Assembly (NCBI RefSeq): GCF_028453695.1
Contig: NC_135777.1
Location: 17,907,714 to 17,971,713, forward strand
Direction: 5' to 3'
From: Augochlora pura
Taxonomy: Eukaryota; Arthropoda; Insecta; Hymenoptera; Halictidae
DNA: 64,000 bases
Below the pieces are notes generated by a model, which ran no database searches, had not been told where the DNA came from, and saw only the letters and a list, made by a program, of their open reading frames with translations. Position 1 is the stretch's first letter, and each line of letters starts with the position of its first letter. Position numbers and translations under genes: made by a program. Positions 48,901 through 61,700 of this stretch are shown here, piece by piece.

Positions 48901-51333
48901 CATTAAACAACTCGATTATGTTAACAAGTTTTTCCAAAGAGATCTGAAAGAGAAATTACCGAAATTGAAACAAGAAGTACGTTAAAAATAGTTGAATCTC
49001 AGAAATGTTAACATTATTCTAATACATTCTAACATTAATCAATTCTTCAAGGAATTAGAAGATCTCCTAATACAAAAAATAGTTGAAACGATCACAATGC
49101 GCGGAGAAATTGGCAAATTGAGGGAACAGGCACGTATATCGGAAAGAAATCAGGAAGTAACACGTGCAAAGTGTCAACAATTGGCCAAACAGATCAAGGA
49201 TTTTGAAATGGTCCTAAGTCGTAACGCTGCTGATCGACGTGCTAATAATGACAAACCTGTTCCGCCGATTAAAATTAATAGATCCGTCGGATTACAAGTT
49301 AATTTTATAACGGTACACATACATATATAAAACTTAATTTTACACAATGCGTTATTATTCTTGGATGTTATTACTATTATTTCTGTATAGGACCACGGAA
49401 TGCAATGTTTGCGGCAAATGCAACCGAACACTAGTATGAAATCCGCAAACATTACGAGTAACAGTAGTACCACATTAAATACACCTAGTACTGAAACTAA
49501 TAATTCAACAAGTCCAAGGAAGGGGGTCAAAGTAAGACCACCTAGGCGACTTGAATCGGTAGCGGCTCAAAATGTTGTGGTCACCCAAAGTCACACTCAA
49601 TCTCCAAACATTGTACCTACTATAACACCTGCAGCATTAGTTGTAGCTAAACCTGTGGAGGCACAGCATCCTTTACAATTACCTAATCAATCTAACGTTC
49701 AACAAATTATGACCAGTGTAAGCACCTATAATCTTTTATTGTATCTGTTCATTTCGTTTCACTCAGTTTGTCATATATCTATATGTATATATATATATGC
49801 GCGTGTATGTGTATGTACTTAATGCAGTCACCATTACCACCACAACAACCACAACAAACTATAGTTCTAAATGGGAAGTTCACGAATCAATTGAGTCGTC
49901 AGAATACCACAGTGAATATTGCAAAACCGAGAACAAATGATTTGATAGACCTTACGGACGAAGAAGAAAAAAGTAAAGGTACAAGAAATATTCCTGAATT
50001 AACCATATTATACATAATAAATTGTGCTAAAGGATTATAATACTGTTTATAAGTGTACGCGATAATTTTAGGAAAAACTTTACAATTTTCAGGTGCTACC
50101 AGCGTACCGATAGTTACAACTACAATAACTGACCAACAAATCAATTTAGCACAAAAAGCACAACCCTGTTTCCAAAGGGTAATCCAAACTATACCTGGAA
50201 ATGTAGCTATAACAAATCAACCTCCTAGTATAAGAGTAGTACAACCTGCTAGCCAACCGACACCCACTGCCTTAGTAGTACGTAAAAAATATGTGGTTAA
50301 TAATAATCGTGAACATATAAATACAGTGAACGTTTACATGTATTTACTTTTTTATAGAATAATATGAGTGCCCCTCGATTAGCATATGTAATGCAAAGTG
50401 GTGTGGGTCCGACAAGGCTGTTACAATTAGCACCGAATTCCGCAACGGTAAAATGAATTAAATATTTTTTTCTGTAAACGAATTTAAAGTTTTCGTAGTG
50501 TAAAATAGTTTTGTAATCGCATAACAAGATTTTGTATTTCTAGATACGGCCCGTAACCTCGTGTAATAGAACTTCGTTTCCAACTTTAACATACAAAGCC
50601 GGTATGTAAATGATATTATATAAAAATTTAAACATTGATTTTAATTGCACATTACTTATAGGTATATCGACAGTAGCAAACGGAACAGTCAGAGTACTGA
50701 CGACTTCAGCTCCATCAAATATGCAATTGAACAAGGTATTGTACTTCTTAGTACAATAATAGACTGCTAACTTTATTTTATTTATATGAATAAATTTATT
50801 ATGTCTATTCCGACATGTTGCAGCATCCTGCTCCCTTACCAGACACAAGAAATCATGCTATGAATCCTTTATGGAAACTTCCTCCACCAGCTCCGTCATT
50901 AAAAATTTCTAAGGTTGCTAATGGTATGTAACAATAATTAAGGATCGATTAAGAAGTTTGAGAAACTAAGAAAATTTTGATCACGTAGGTATCGTACTGT
51001 CTTGGAATATGAATTTATCTGATAAATATGCAGATATTGTTAGTTATCAACTATATGCATACCAAGAAGTCGCCGGTATTCCTCCTAGTACATCGTCATG
51101 GAAAAAAGTCGGAGATGTTCGTGCTTTACCATTGCCCATGGCGTGTACACTTACACAAGTAATTCGAAACATTGTTACTTTACGGTTACTATAATTACTA
51201 TATTGACAATTTTCATATCTAACATTTATCTTCACAGTTTTCCGAAGGCAATAATTATTACTTCGCAGTTCGAGCAGTTGACACACATTCCCGAAAAGGA
51301 CAATATAGTACACCTGGCAATATTTCTTTATAA
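45975..51333 (+). CDS. wde: Windei / ATF7IP-like cofactor of the H3K9 methyltransferase SETDB1
   Basis: Thirteen exons: 45975-46233, 46370-48226, 48618-48976, 49052-49312, 49391-49717, 49828-49978, 50093-50277 (donor uncertain), 50358-50447, 50544-50601, 50662-50735, 50824-50923, 50989-51158 and 51238-51333. This gives about 1328 residues. ATF7IP/Windei binds and stabilises SETDB1/Eggless for H3K9 methylation. Evidence: the C-terminal fibronectin type III domain (LSWNMNLSDKYADIVSYQLY, then ALPLPMACTLTQF and YYFAVRAVD) is the ATF7IP signature. A coiled coil at exons 3-4 (LIQKIVETITMRGEIGKLRE) is the SETDB1-binding type region. NDLIDLTDEE in exon 6 is a typical SUMO-interacting motif, as in ATF7IP. 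The N-terminus is acidic (GGDDGDEEDALSDD). Exon 2 is one 1.86-kb block, mostly Asn/Asp/Glu/Ser-rich, with an Arg/aromatic patch. A short upstream ATG lies before the start. Confidence 0.9.
46579..46836 (+). other. Arg/aromatic-rich low-complexity segment inside windei exon 2
   Basis: About 85 residues very rich in Tyr, Phe, Arg, Asn and Pro, including MPRYPWPNYEFQGRF and the near-repeat RFPYVNRFPYVRHRY, then APRGQF and GRGNGMF. It is set in otherwise acidic, Asn-rich sequence. Its composition resembles RNA-binding or condensate-forming low-complexity segments. No such segment is part of the ATF7IP features I know. Confidence 0.7.
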
Positions 51334-54252
51334 AATATATGACCAACATTAAGTTATTTTTTTCCATCATACTTTTAACGCACAATTATAATATAACAAA
51401 TTCATATAAAAAACTCATATAACAACAAATTCTATAGTCTTAAATTATCGTTTAATTCGACCATGCATCATTTAATTCGATCTAGTACATGTAAGATACA
51501 TTTAAAGCAGAAATTTGAGAAATATTTGTAATTTAGAAGTATGTTGTATAGAGTATGCATACAAATGAATTTGTTGTTTAGTAGTAAGTATTTGTTTAAT
51601 TGTAAGTGATTACTGTTCTACAATTACTAGTAACTACGATTGTGAATGTAGCTGAACATATTTTTCTTGCTCCTTTTTATACACCTTTAATTTATAAATT
51701 CAAAAAAATATAAAAATATTACTTGTGACAATGTATATAGTACATAATTCTGTTTTTTGCTTATAAAATTGCAATATACGAATTTTTATAAAATTTTCGT
51801 GCCATGATTCATGAAGTATTATTCACGTGTCATCCAGTAGTATACAATAATTAAGTATTACAATGAATGTTTAAAATCTCGTGTATTCAAAAATAATATG
51901 TCCATATAAAAAAAATAATGAATGACAGTAAATTGCTGGCAAAATCCATGTCTGTACAAAAGTACATAAAATACTCTAGTCAACAAGAATTTCTTTAGCA
52001 ATTATTTTGACATTCTCACAACTTGTAAAGACTGCTACAATTACAATTAAAGACAAGTACGGAATTGCTGAAAAGTCTGATACTGATATTATTCACTAAA
52101 TGTGTTCATAAATGTTGCTTCCTTACGTTACATATGAATAATGCCTATTTCCACTTTTTCACTATCTTTAATTTACTCCCATTGTTATTTTCTAGACGAG
52201 TCTCGCTAATAAATAATTTGCTCAATTTTTGATACAATTGTAATAAATTTTAAGTGTTAAATAATAATATACATTATGCAGATCGATTACATGAAAGGAA
52301 AGCAGGCAATGAATTAATGATTGTACATATTAAAATTATATATTCTGATCTTCAACATCTGTAACCAGGATATATGCGATTTGTAGTATAATTATCCAAT
52401 ACGTTTAAGTTATACTTATCATTTTTGTGTGATAAAAATGTATAATAAAGTGATTGTTCATTTTTTAGATAAATTTTTAATGGAAAACAATTCCTAACGT
52501 AATTTTCACGTTTCACTTGTGTAGAAATAAGTTTTTATTTGAACAATAGAGTTTTACGATTTATCAAGATTTTAATAAAAATAACGGGATCTAGATATTT
52601 TTAATGCGACAATTATACTAACACTGGACTAACTTTTATAATTCTAAAATTGATACTTAATAGTAAATAAAATAACGACATAAATATTTGGTAGTCATTT
52701 AAGCGAATTGAAATTAAATTTCCCGCTCTTTTATGCATATTGTAACTGCAGAAACGAGAATGTCGAATTCTGTGAATGTGAATAGTGCATACGTAATATG
52801 TATGTAAAGTTTTCATTTTGATTTCATTATAATTAATTTAGAGATTGAAATGTGTATAGCAAGCACGAAACATGAATTGGTGAGAAATTTTCCACTGTCT
52901 CCAGTTTCTCTAAACGCCTAAACTAAACGAGTAATACATATATAAATCTTTGATCATTTGCACAAGACTTCTACCTACAACTCAGAGACTCTTAAAGCGA
53001 TTGCTGTTATTAGCTGAGCTAAAATATCGGTTATATTGCTAAATCTATGGAACGTATCACAACAATATTGAATAATTAAACAGAAAACTACATATGTATT
53101 ATAAACACGTAATAAAATGTTTTTAAACCTGACTCCTACTTACGTATAATTAATCGAAATTATACGAACAAGAAAATAACCAATGCATAAAAGATTCTAA
53201 CAAAATCTTTACTTACTGTCGCCATTATTAGCAAAACACAAGATCTAACCAGAAACATATTGCGAATTTTTAAATGTTTGAATTTGTAATTTTTGAGAAT
53301 TCATAATTTCAAGTGTAATAGATTGTCACTGGTTTGGCTCTGTCCTGTGTTCTTCATACGCGTTAAGTGAGTCACAAGGATACGTGTATATTATGTCAAA
53401 CACAAAACAAATACGATTTCTTTAAAGATATCACCGAACAGACGTAGAATGATAATCTTTTCTTCAGATACTCTGTGAAAAAGTGTGAAGCAAGTGGGGG
53501 CGGAAGTAGTTAGTCGGTAATTTGTGTATGTACACTGTTTGCTGCACTTTGTGACATGACATAGGACATGAATAGTCCGTGAAATTAGAAAAAAAGGCAT
53601 AAAATCGAAGCGCATCCCGACGGAATGATGTTCGAATTGTCAATAGATACGCATTGCTTTGGATAATGAGTATGTGTGAAATATTACGTAGCAATTTTCT
53701 TACTTTCGCGACATATCTTGGATTGACAAGCACAACATAAATATTGTTCGAGGACAAGGATATTTTTCAGTTATTTCGTTACCGATTAACAAACCGTTTT
53801 GAGGTACATATATGTTCGTACATAATTCGCTATTATTTCGATTCTTCGGTCGACTATTGGGAAAGCATAAATTTTTCAAGATTAAGTAAAGAACTTCGTG
53901 TGTCAACAGATTCGTATTGAAATGCAAATATTTTGTGAACGTTGTGTCGTAACTGTTTAATAGAAATCGATATCGTTTCTAATCACCTTGAGTCTTGAAA
54001 TTATACAATGAAGAATATTGTAAGAATAATGATAAAAAGAACAAAATATAGCAAATATTGTGAAGCTATCCCGTAATGAACAAATTTGAATGTGCAGTGA
54101 CAAATAATTTTGTGGGTGTGACATATCAAATTGTCTTGATTTGTCTATGTCACTTGTTACATGGCGTACACAGTTACAAACTGTTTACAAAAAACCAATA
54201 AGCATAGGTTTTATCTGCAAGTGTTGGTGAAATTTTGATTGATAATTAGGGG
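51334..54252. other. Intergenic / leader region between windei and RNF144
   Basis: The first ~1.2 kb looks like 3' flank. From about 53330 to 54250 composition is more balanced, and the RNF144 promoter and 5'UTR probably lie here. An AATTAG acceptor-like site ends at 54249, just before the ATG. No coding frame is supported. Confidence 0.4.
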
Positions 54253-55790
54253 ATGCCCAGCCTACATTCGCTCGTCGTTCGACGAGCTCCACTAATGGAT
54301 ATGGGTACTGCTACCAGCTCTGTGACATCTGTAAATCCCTCTACCAAAAATGCTACCAATCAGAAGAAGGTTGAAAAATCCAATAAACTAACAGGAGTCA
54401 GGTTACCTTTACTACGCAAAGAAGCAAGCGTTGTCAATCTGTCCCTGACAGAAAGGACAACATTGGGAAAAGGGGTAGATGCACCATTACTTAGACCTGA
54501 GAGTAGTGCAAGTTTGGAAGCTCGTGGTAGCAGCTGGTTGAGCTTAGGTCCAGGTGTATTGAGAAAATGTGAAACTGCAGTAGGTTTGAGCACTTCTGCT
54601 TTGGAGGGCAGACCTATAAATCGCAGTCGAGTATGTTCTCGTTGCTCCAGCTTGTTGTCGTTGGCTTCCAGTTCACGTTACAGTTTGGCTGCAGGCAATT
54701 TTGTTCCTGCAGGTTCTCAACAAGTGCTAGGACGTCTTTTTTGTAAATTATGTCTTGTTGAAACTTCTCTTTCTAAAACATTTAAAATAGAAGGCTGTGG
54801 TTGTTCCTATTGTAAAGATGTAAGTATTATTCTTCTCCCATTGGAAAATTACAGTAAAGGATATATTGCATACATTATTATGGTTTAGTGTATGAAAGCA
54901 TATGTTGAGTTTGAAATTGAGGAGGGTGCATACGAAATTAGTTGTCCTGATGCACAGTGTGAGCATGGAGCAATACTTTCTGTAAAAGAGATAGCAAGCC
55001 TTGTTAGTCCCGAACTTATGGAAAAACATCATAAATTCCGATTGAATAGAGGTAAGTGATGTTTGTTTTATAAGTAGTAATTTATTGGTGCACAAGTTTA
55101 TATATAATAATTTAATAATTTTTAATGTGTTATACAGATGTATCTATGGATAAAGCACGTGCCTGGTGTCCACGTGCTGGTTGTGAAACAATATGTCCAA
55201 TAAATGCCCCTGGCTCAAATGGTACCATTATTGGGCCTGTTCATTGTCCTAATTGCTCTATAGACTTTTGTTCTATATGTAGAGAGTCTTGGCACAGTGG
55301 TCCTTGTTCTGATCTTTCGTTAGGTATACCATTTGATGGTGACCATATCAAATGCTGTCCCATGTGTTCTGTACCTATTGAAAAGGATGAAGGATGTGCT
55401 CAAATGATGTGCAAGAGGTGTAAACATGTTTTTTGCTGGTATTGTTTAGCTTCTTTAGATGTAAGTATGATTATTTATAATACTAAGAATGATAGTGATA
55501 TTAACTATTCTTTCTGTAAATGATTCAATTTTATAATTATGTGAACACAACAGGATGACTTTTTATTGCGACATTACGACAAAGGACCATGTAAAAATAA
55601 ATTGGGTCATTCGCGTGCGTCGGTCATTTGGCACAGAACACAAGTCATTGGAATTTTTGCTGGATTTGGGTTACTCTTGCTTGTTGCATCGCCGTTACTT
55701 TTATTGGCTGCGCCTTGTATTGTCTGTTGTAAATGTCGTGTTTGTGGTTCTTCTAGACTTGAACAGGAGGAAGGTGATACTGCAACATAG
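54253..55790 (+). CDS. RNF144-type RING-between-RING E3 ubiquitin ligase
   Basis: Four exons, 54253-54819, 54889-55051, 55138-55460 and 55554-55790, give 429 residues. RBR ligases pass ubiquitin through a thioester on a RING2 cysteine. RING1 begins FCKLCLVETSLSKTF and continues GCSYCKDCMKAYVEFEI across intron 1. The IBR follows (RAWCPRAGC, CPNCSIDFCSICRESWHSGPC). RING2 is CCPMCSVPIEKDEGCAQMMC with the expected catalytic Cys in GCAQM, and KHVFCWYC. After LLRHYDKGPC a single strongly hydrophobic segment (VIGIFAGFGLLLLVASPLLL) would anchor the C-terminus in a membrane, as in RNF144A/B. Human RNF144A is about 292 residues; the extra ~135 residues here are an N-terminal Ser/Leu/Arg-rich extension. 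Confidence 0.92.
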
Positions 55791-58215
55791 GGACTTTAAA
55801 AGTTTTTCAATATCTCCTGTTGTTTCTCTTCAGTATGATAAACAATTAAATTATATTACTCAAAATGTGGATGTGATCGGCAACTTATATAGATATACAT
55901 TGAATCGAAAAATTTTATAATATATATCTTAATGTCGAATACGTTTTTACTTTTGTGAGAAGGGTTTACATTCTTTTTTTGTACTATCTATGGATGTTAC
56001 GTTTTTATTATCAAAGGGTACTTCGACTGTGTTGACTTTGAGTTTACAGAAATATTTTCACGTAGGTGTATATATTTATAGTGTGATTATTGTTAAGTAC
56101 GAAACTTACAAAGTTTACTGAAAGCTACTTAATACTTCATTATTTCTCAATACTTGTTGAGGTAGATTTTAAAAGGCAATGATGATCTTTTAGTTATATC
56201 AGGCATTACTAACATTTTTATATTTAAACATGTCCAATTAACTGAATCGTAAATGTTTATGAATTTTGCGTACGACATTCCAGAGAATTATATTTACACT
56301 GAACGTACTGCCACATCCAAAATATGATTTTTTTTTTACTGAACAGTTTTTTTTATACCTACATGATTTGTTTTCAACATACTTATATGGAAATTATTAT
56401 ACTCAACCATTATTTTCATGTACTTTTAATGTTCTTTTGTTCTACGTCTAATTGCAAGTATGGATGTACAGGCATACACAAATAACTAAGCAATGTATAT
56501 CTATATGCATGTCTATTCTGAAACTTTAAGGCAAAAACACAACTTCAACGAAAAATTATTAACTATTGGTTGCAAAGCACAACTTATTCGTAATGTTTTC
56601 TTTGTAAGTGCTTTTTCTATTACATTGCAGAATTAATTACATGTATATTACATGTACATTATTATAGACAAGTATGAATAATAGAGTAGAATGTAAGTTC
56701 TACAGTGTCTGCAAAAAATGTAAAATCTAGAATACTTGTAAATTTCATTCTTAATAGATATTTAATATATTTACTATTAATTATATACTTATTATAAATA
56801 CCATTTCTTAATTTAAAGAACATTATTCTGTACATGTTGTAATGCTATCGAAATTCAACTTTTCGAATTCGTAATAGGCGTAGACCAAGAATAGCGATGA
56901 GCAGTATGTTATAATGTATAATGAATAAAATTACATGATTATGAAATATACTGCAAACCATTTTTTGATAATAATCATACGCTATATTAAATTAAGTATA
57001 TGTCTCTATTCGAAACTGAGAAAAATGTAGACTTCATATGAACTTAAACCATGTTTCATGTTATGGTACAAAAATATTTTTTCGTTGATCGTATACATAT
57101 ACACATAAATATAATTATTTAATCAAGGTACATAAATATTTTACTCAAAATAAACAGGAAATGCAAAATCAAATAAATGATATAGGACATAACAAGTTCT
57201 CAATACAGGTGTCTAAATTGTGTATTATCCAGGACAATTATGTGTAAATAACTGCTGAATATATATATATAAAGTATAAATATACACATCAACGTTAGGC
57301 ACTCATATAAGGTGTATATATAAATTCTTGTAATTGTTTGATGCAATTAACGTAAAGAAATCATTTTAATATGTAATTAAATAATTTAAAAAATATAAAG
57401 GATTAAGGTAATACTAGAAAATTAAGACAGTAAGTCATTTGCTCTTGTTCTAGTTTATGCTACCGTAAAACTAGCAATTAGACCATCAAGTAATTAATGT
57501 TACAAGAATTCTATTGCTGAATTTTCACACTGTAATATGTTTTATAATATTTATCAAATCATCACATGTACAATCAGATTATATGTTTCACAGACATAAT
57601 TATTCATTCAATTTTACAGATATGAAATTTGTATACAATTTCAGTGTATCTAATTATTTGCATTATTCATACGGTTTTCGTAAGCACTACAAGTCTTTAA
57701 ATATTACATTTATGAACAATATGTTTGTAATAAACAATGTTCTTTATTGTTACATAAGAACATCGCATATATTTATAAACAACTGCTGATAAATGGTAAA
57801 ATTATATTTTTATATAAAATTATAATTTTATTGATTATTCGTAAAAAATATTGACGAATATTTTGTTTAGTTGAAAATGTATATTGCTTTTCTTTTCTGT
57901 ACAAAAATGTTTGCAATGAAACAATTTTAATTTTAAAAATTGTTAGGATATTAAAAGACAGGGATGTTTTTGACAATAACGTCGTTGTTTATTACACAAT
58001 AACCCATTTATTATTTTTCTAATACAATATCTTTTGTAAGAAAACTCATAACTTGATTGGGTTAGAATTGCATGGAATGAAGAGATTTGCATCATTAAGA
58101 TGCATTAGATGACACGCGGAATTCTCAGCAACAACAAGTTTCCACTCAGTAGAGTTTCATAGGGTTGTATACTTCATAAATTCTTTGGTTATATAATGCA
58201 TCTTATTTGCTAATC
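55791..58215. other. Convergent intergenic stretch, RNF144 and ATF4 3' flanks
   Basis: AT-rich with no supported coding frame. It presumably holds a long RNF144 3'UTR and, toward 58000, the far end of the ATF4 3'UTR. Confidence 0.4.
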
Positions 58216-58473
58216 TTAACCCTCTTAGTGCCAAGCATTTTACGGAGTACATGCGAAGAATGCCACGGGCCGATTTGATATGGGCGCTTCTATGAATAGC
58301 TTTATACAAAATTCCGATTTCCTGGAGGAAAATTGTACTATTTGTTCTTCTGAGACTTAAAGAATATGGAATATAATGTTGGGCAGCAAAATTTTTAGTT
58401 AGAAAATATGTTTAAGCCCGCTGGCAGTCGGCCCGCCACAACGCACGGTCCCCGCTGGCACTAAGAGGGTTAA
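58216..58473. mobile_element. piggyBac-like MITE with TTAA target duplications
   Basis: The element is bounded by TTAA at 58216-58219 and 58470-58473. Just inside are perfect 14-base terminal inverted repeats, CCCTCTTAGTGCCA on the left and TGGCACTAAGAGGG on the right. The interior is about 250 bp, with no coding frame, and is GC-richer than its surroundings. A sub-terminal GCTGGCA occurs twice at the right end. TTAA duplication with a CCC-starting terminus is characteristic of the piggyBac superfamily, so this is a non-autonomous copy moved in trans. It lies downstream of the ATF4 stop, possibly within its 3'UTR. Confidence 0.9.
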
Positions 58474-58739
58474 TGGACCATCAGTAAATCGGGAGATGGT
58501 GCATACTTTTATGGATTACACGATGATAGTTCTGTAGTCCTACTAAGAAGCTGTGATAGACTTTAGATTTATGTTTGAATATGTTGCTAAATGATAAAAG
58601 AAGAGGGAATAACAATCAGTAATCTAAGTCTATGTATTAAAATACATTATTAGGACCATTGTAAAATAGTTAGTGTCGAAAAAACATGATTAATAAATTT
58701 AATAAAAATGATTAAACATATCGACGGTGGGTAAATGGA

Positions 58740-61700
58740 TTACTTCATCAGACCCTTGGCTTTAAATAGGTCTCTCATCAAGCCTTTTAAGTACCCAATT
58801 TCTCGCTGCAAGTCTTTTACTTGATTCTTCAACTTGTCGTTATGATCCGCGAGTTCACGTTCCTCTCCTAATATTTCTTTAATTTCTTGTTTTTTCTTCT
58901 GCCTGTAACGTGTAGCCGCATTTTTATTTTGTTCCTTTTTACGAACTTTTTTGTCTTCCACGGATGGACGGGAATATGGTTTTTGACGGCTTTTGGCTGA
59001 GGAGCTTGTTGATTGTTTTGTACATTTTCTTTGAGTTTCAAAAATCCAATCTGGATCATCTACGGAATCTTCTGATGATGTATAACTACCACCTGAACTG
59101 GTGCATGGACTAGATGGCGGAATATCCTCGGTTTGCAACCGCACGTATTCATCCACCACAGCTAAGTCGTGCGCAACGTCTGTGTTTAATGGATCTAACA
59201 CTATGTTTTTTGGATTCCACTGTACAGGTACTTCATTGGTGTACGTTTTTTCTTCGGACACCACATCATACATGGACTGATGATTGGAATATAGTGGTTG
59301 TACAGGTTGCAAGGTAATAAGTAATTGGGTGTCCACGCTTAGTGGTTTATGAGGTGGCGGCGGTGGTGATTGTGGTGGGGTAAGCGTGGAACTTGACGTA
59401 GGGACTATTTGATGGCAAGCTTCCACATCTCCCAGAACAGTTTCAAATTCTTGCAGTAGTGTTTGCGTATCATCTTGCTGAGGGATCTTTGTAACTTCAT
59501 TGTATGTGGTTGGCTTAAGATGTTCATTTTCAGGACTTGGTAATTCCTCGAAAATGGGTAATTCTATCTTTTCTTCCAACCAGTCGGAAAAAGGTTCTGC
59601 AAAAAAAAATTTTTTTTTAATGTAAACAGAAATTAGTTACTTAGTCTTAAATGATAAAAAAAAAGTATAGAAAACAATCTGTTTCTCACATCAGTCATTA
59701 ATCAATTCCTCACAGATTTTATATCAAACAAACAAAACATTGATACCACATTATCAGATTCTGGTGATCAGGACATATTTATAGTAGACTTGTAGATTTA
59801 ATTATTTGATTGAAATTGAAAAAATAATATTTTTTGTATATTGTTTAATTTTTCAGAATTGAAGTTAACAGTACTTTTATTTGTCTTGCATGAACAATAT
59901 GTAGGAGTGGTACTTTGATGTATATATAATTTCATGGACATTGCCAGCTCAACTAGAAAAACAAGTTCTTGATTTGCAATTTCTTTGACTACTAACACTT
60001 GCTACAATCAATACTTGGGTACAACATTATTTAGAGCACAGTCTGTAACTAGAGCATAAGAATGCAGTCTGTACTAAAAATTTGTAGTTTTTAACGTTTT
60101 AAAGAAAAATAACACATTTCTATGTACTTGTTGAATATATTTGGGAAAACAAATCGTTGTATAAAAATGTATTCCGAAAGTGTTCAAATCATAGATATTA
60201 CATAATTTTGAAATTTCAGTTACTACATTATGATTTTCTACTTTTTAAAACTTTTTACATATATTGTAACATATTTTGCTACATTAAACATTTAATATTT
60301 CATAAACTACCCCTAACCTATTTCTTCGTGAAACTTTGACCAGGCTTCAATTCAAATATAGAAGTTATCAGCATTTAAATGCCGAGGGCAAGGGGTTAGA
60401 TAAGAATCTTTTTAAATATAAAGATTTATACAAGTATATCTTTAAGAGTAATCAGCGAATTACCATTAATAGTATACCCAAGAAATAATAGAGAAAGTAA
60501 ATGTTCAATTTTATAGAATAATATATCATTAATATGATTTGTTTTATATTCGATATATACGTCGTTCTATATACATATATCGTGCGATTTATATTGAAGC
60601 ATATAATTTGACAGTAATGTATTTAAAGTCGCTGCGATCCAATTCTACGGTATGATAATGTGAACAATGTGGTAACAGTGTTCTGATATGCGTAATAAAG
60701 ATATTTTTCAATCGAAGTGAATGCTAAAAAGAGGGGAAATCTTGTAAGCGAAAGGAAACGTACCGCTGTAACATATAGCAGCCATTATCACGTGTAGCGT
60801 GTTTTCGTGAACCTTTTTATTGAAAGAGCAATATATGTGTATATAATAATAAGGAAAAAATATACATATGTATATATATATATTTAAGTAAAAAATAATG
60901 TTCTTGAAGCACGGTGCGGTAGTTTCTTTTTAACGGGAAGCTGCCAAAAGTCCGCCAAGTAGAGACGCGAGTCGTTATAGCTCAACGTCTTTTTACCAAT
61001 TTTTGGGAATTAATAATGATCTCTCGGTTCCACGTGTAGCGATATGCGAACTGCATGCTATCATATAACATTAGTACAGTCGGGCATCGAGACAATTCGT
61101 CGTTTCCCCGCAACAGTTTTAAAAATGACAGTATTCTTTTATTCCTTTCCAAGTGGTCCGCTTTTTTTCTCTTGTCGGATCGAATTTTAACTAAACATCC
61201 ATAAATGTTACGCACTTCACCAATCACTTTTCATCGATCGATAGTTAGGCCACGATCTATTGAAGAATATTTTCATTCACAATTGTCTCCACGGCCCCGG
61301 AACGGTTTCAAGTTAAATTCCAAAGTGATCGTGTCGCAGCTTTCGAATCCCACTATCGGTACAGATCTCCAGAACACGTGTAAACACGTTAACGTATGTT
61401 AAGAACGAAAATTACGCTACGAATGTAGATCGATAGATCGCTGGCGGGGCTCCGTATTTATAATTCCCTTTACGGTCGTCGAGCGTGGCGAAGCATACGG
61501 TTCACCATAGATCAACTCGAATGTTTGATTGTTAAGCGTCGAAATCACTGACACGCACAGTAGTTGCGAATGCAACAGACTTCGTCGGCCACGAAATCAC
61601 ACTCCGACACTGGCGCTGCACGATTTGTTGAACGGAGATGCTCGCACATTTGAAACAACAACAATGCGCAATGCGCTTAGAAAATGATCGTGTATCGTCA

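Noticed and set aside
57514..57789. 91-codon plus-strand frame after RNF144
   Set aside because: Phe/Tyr/Asn-rich, AT-driven; likely 3'UTR.
60982..61227. 81-codon minus-strand frame upstream of the short ATF4 exon
   Set aside because: Begins at a non-ATG codon and has no family features; lies in the putative promoter.
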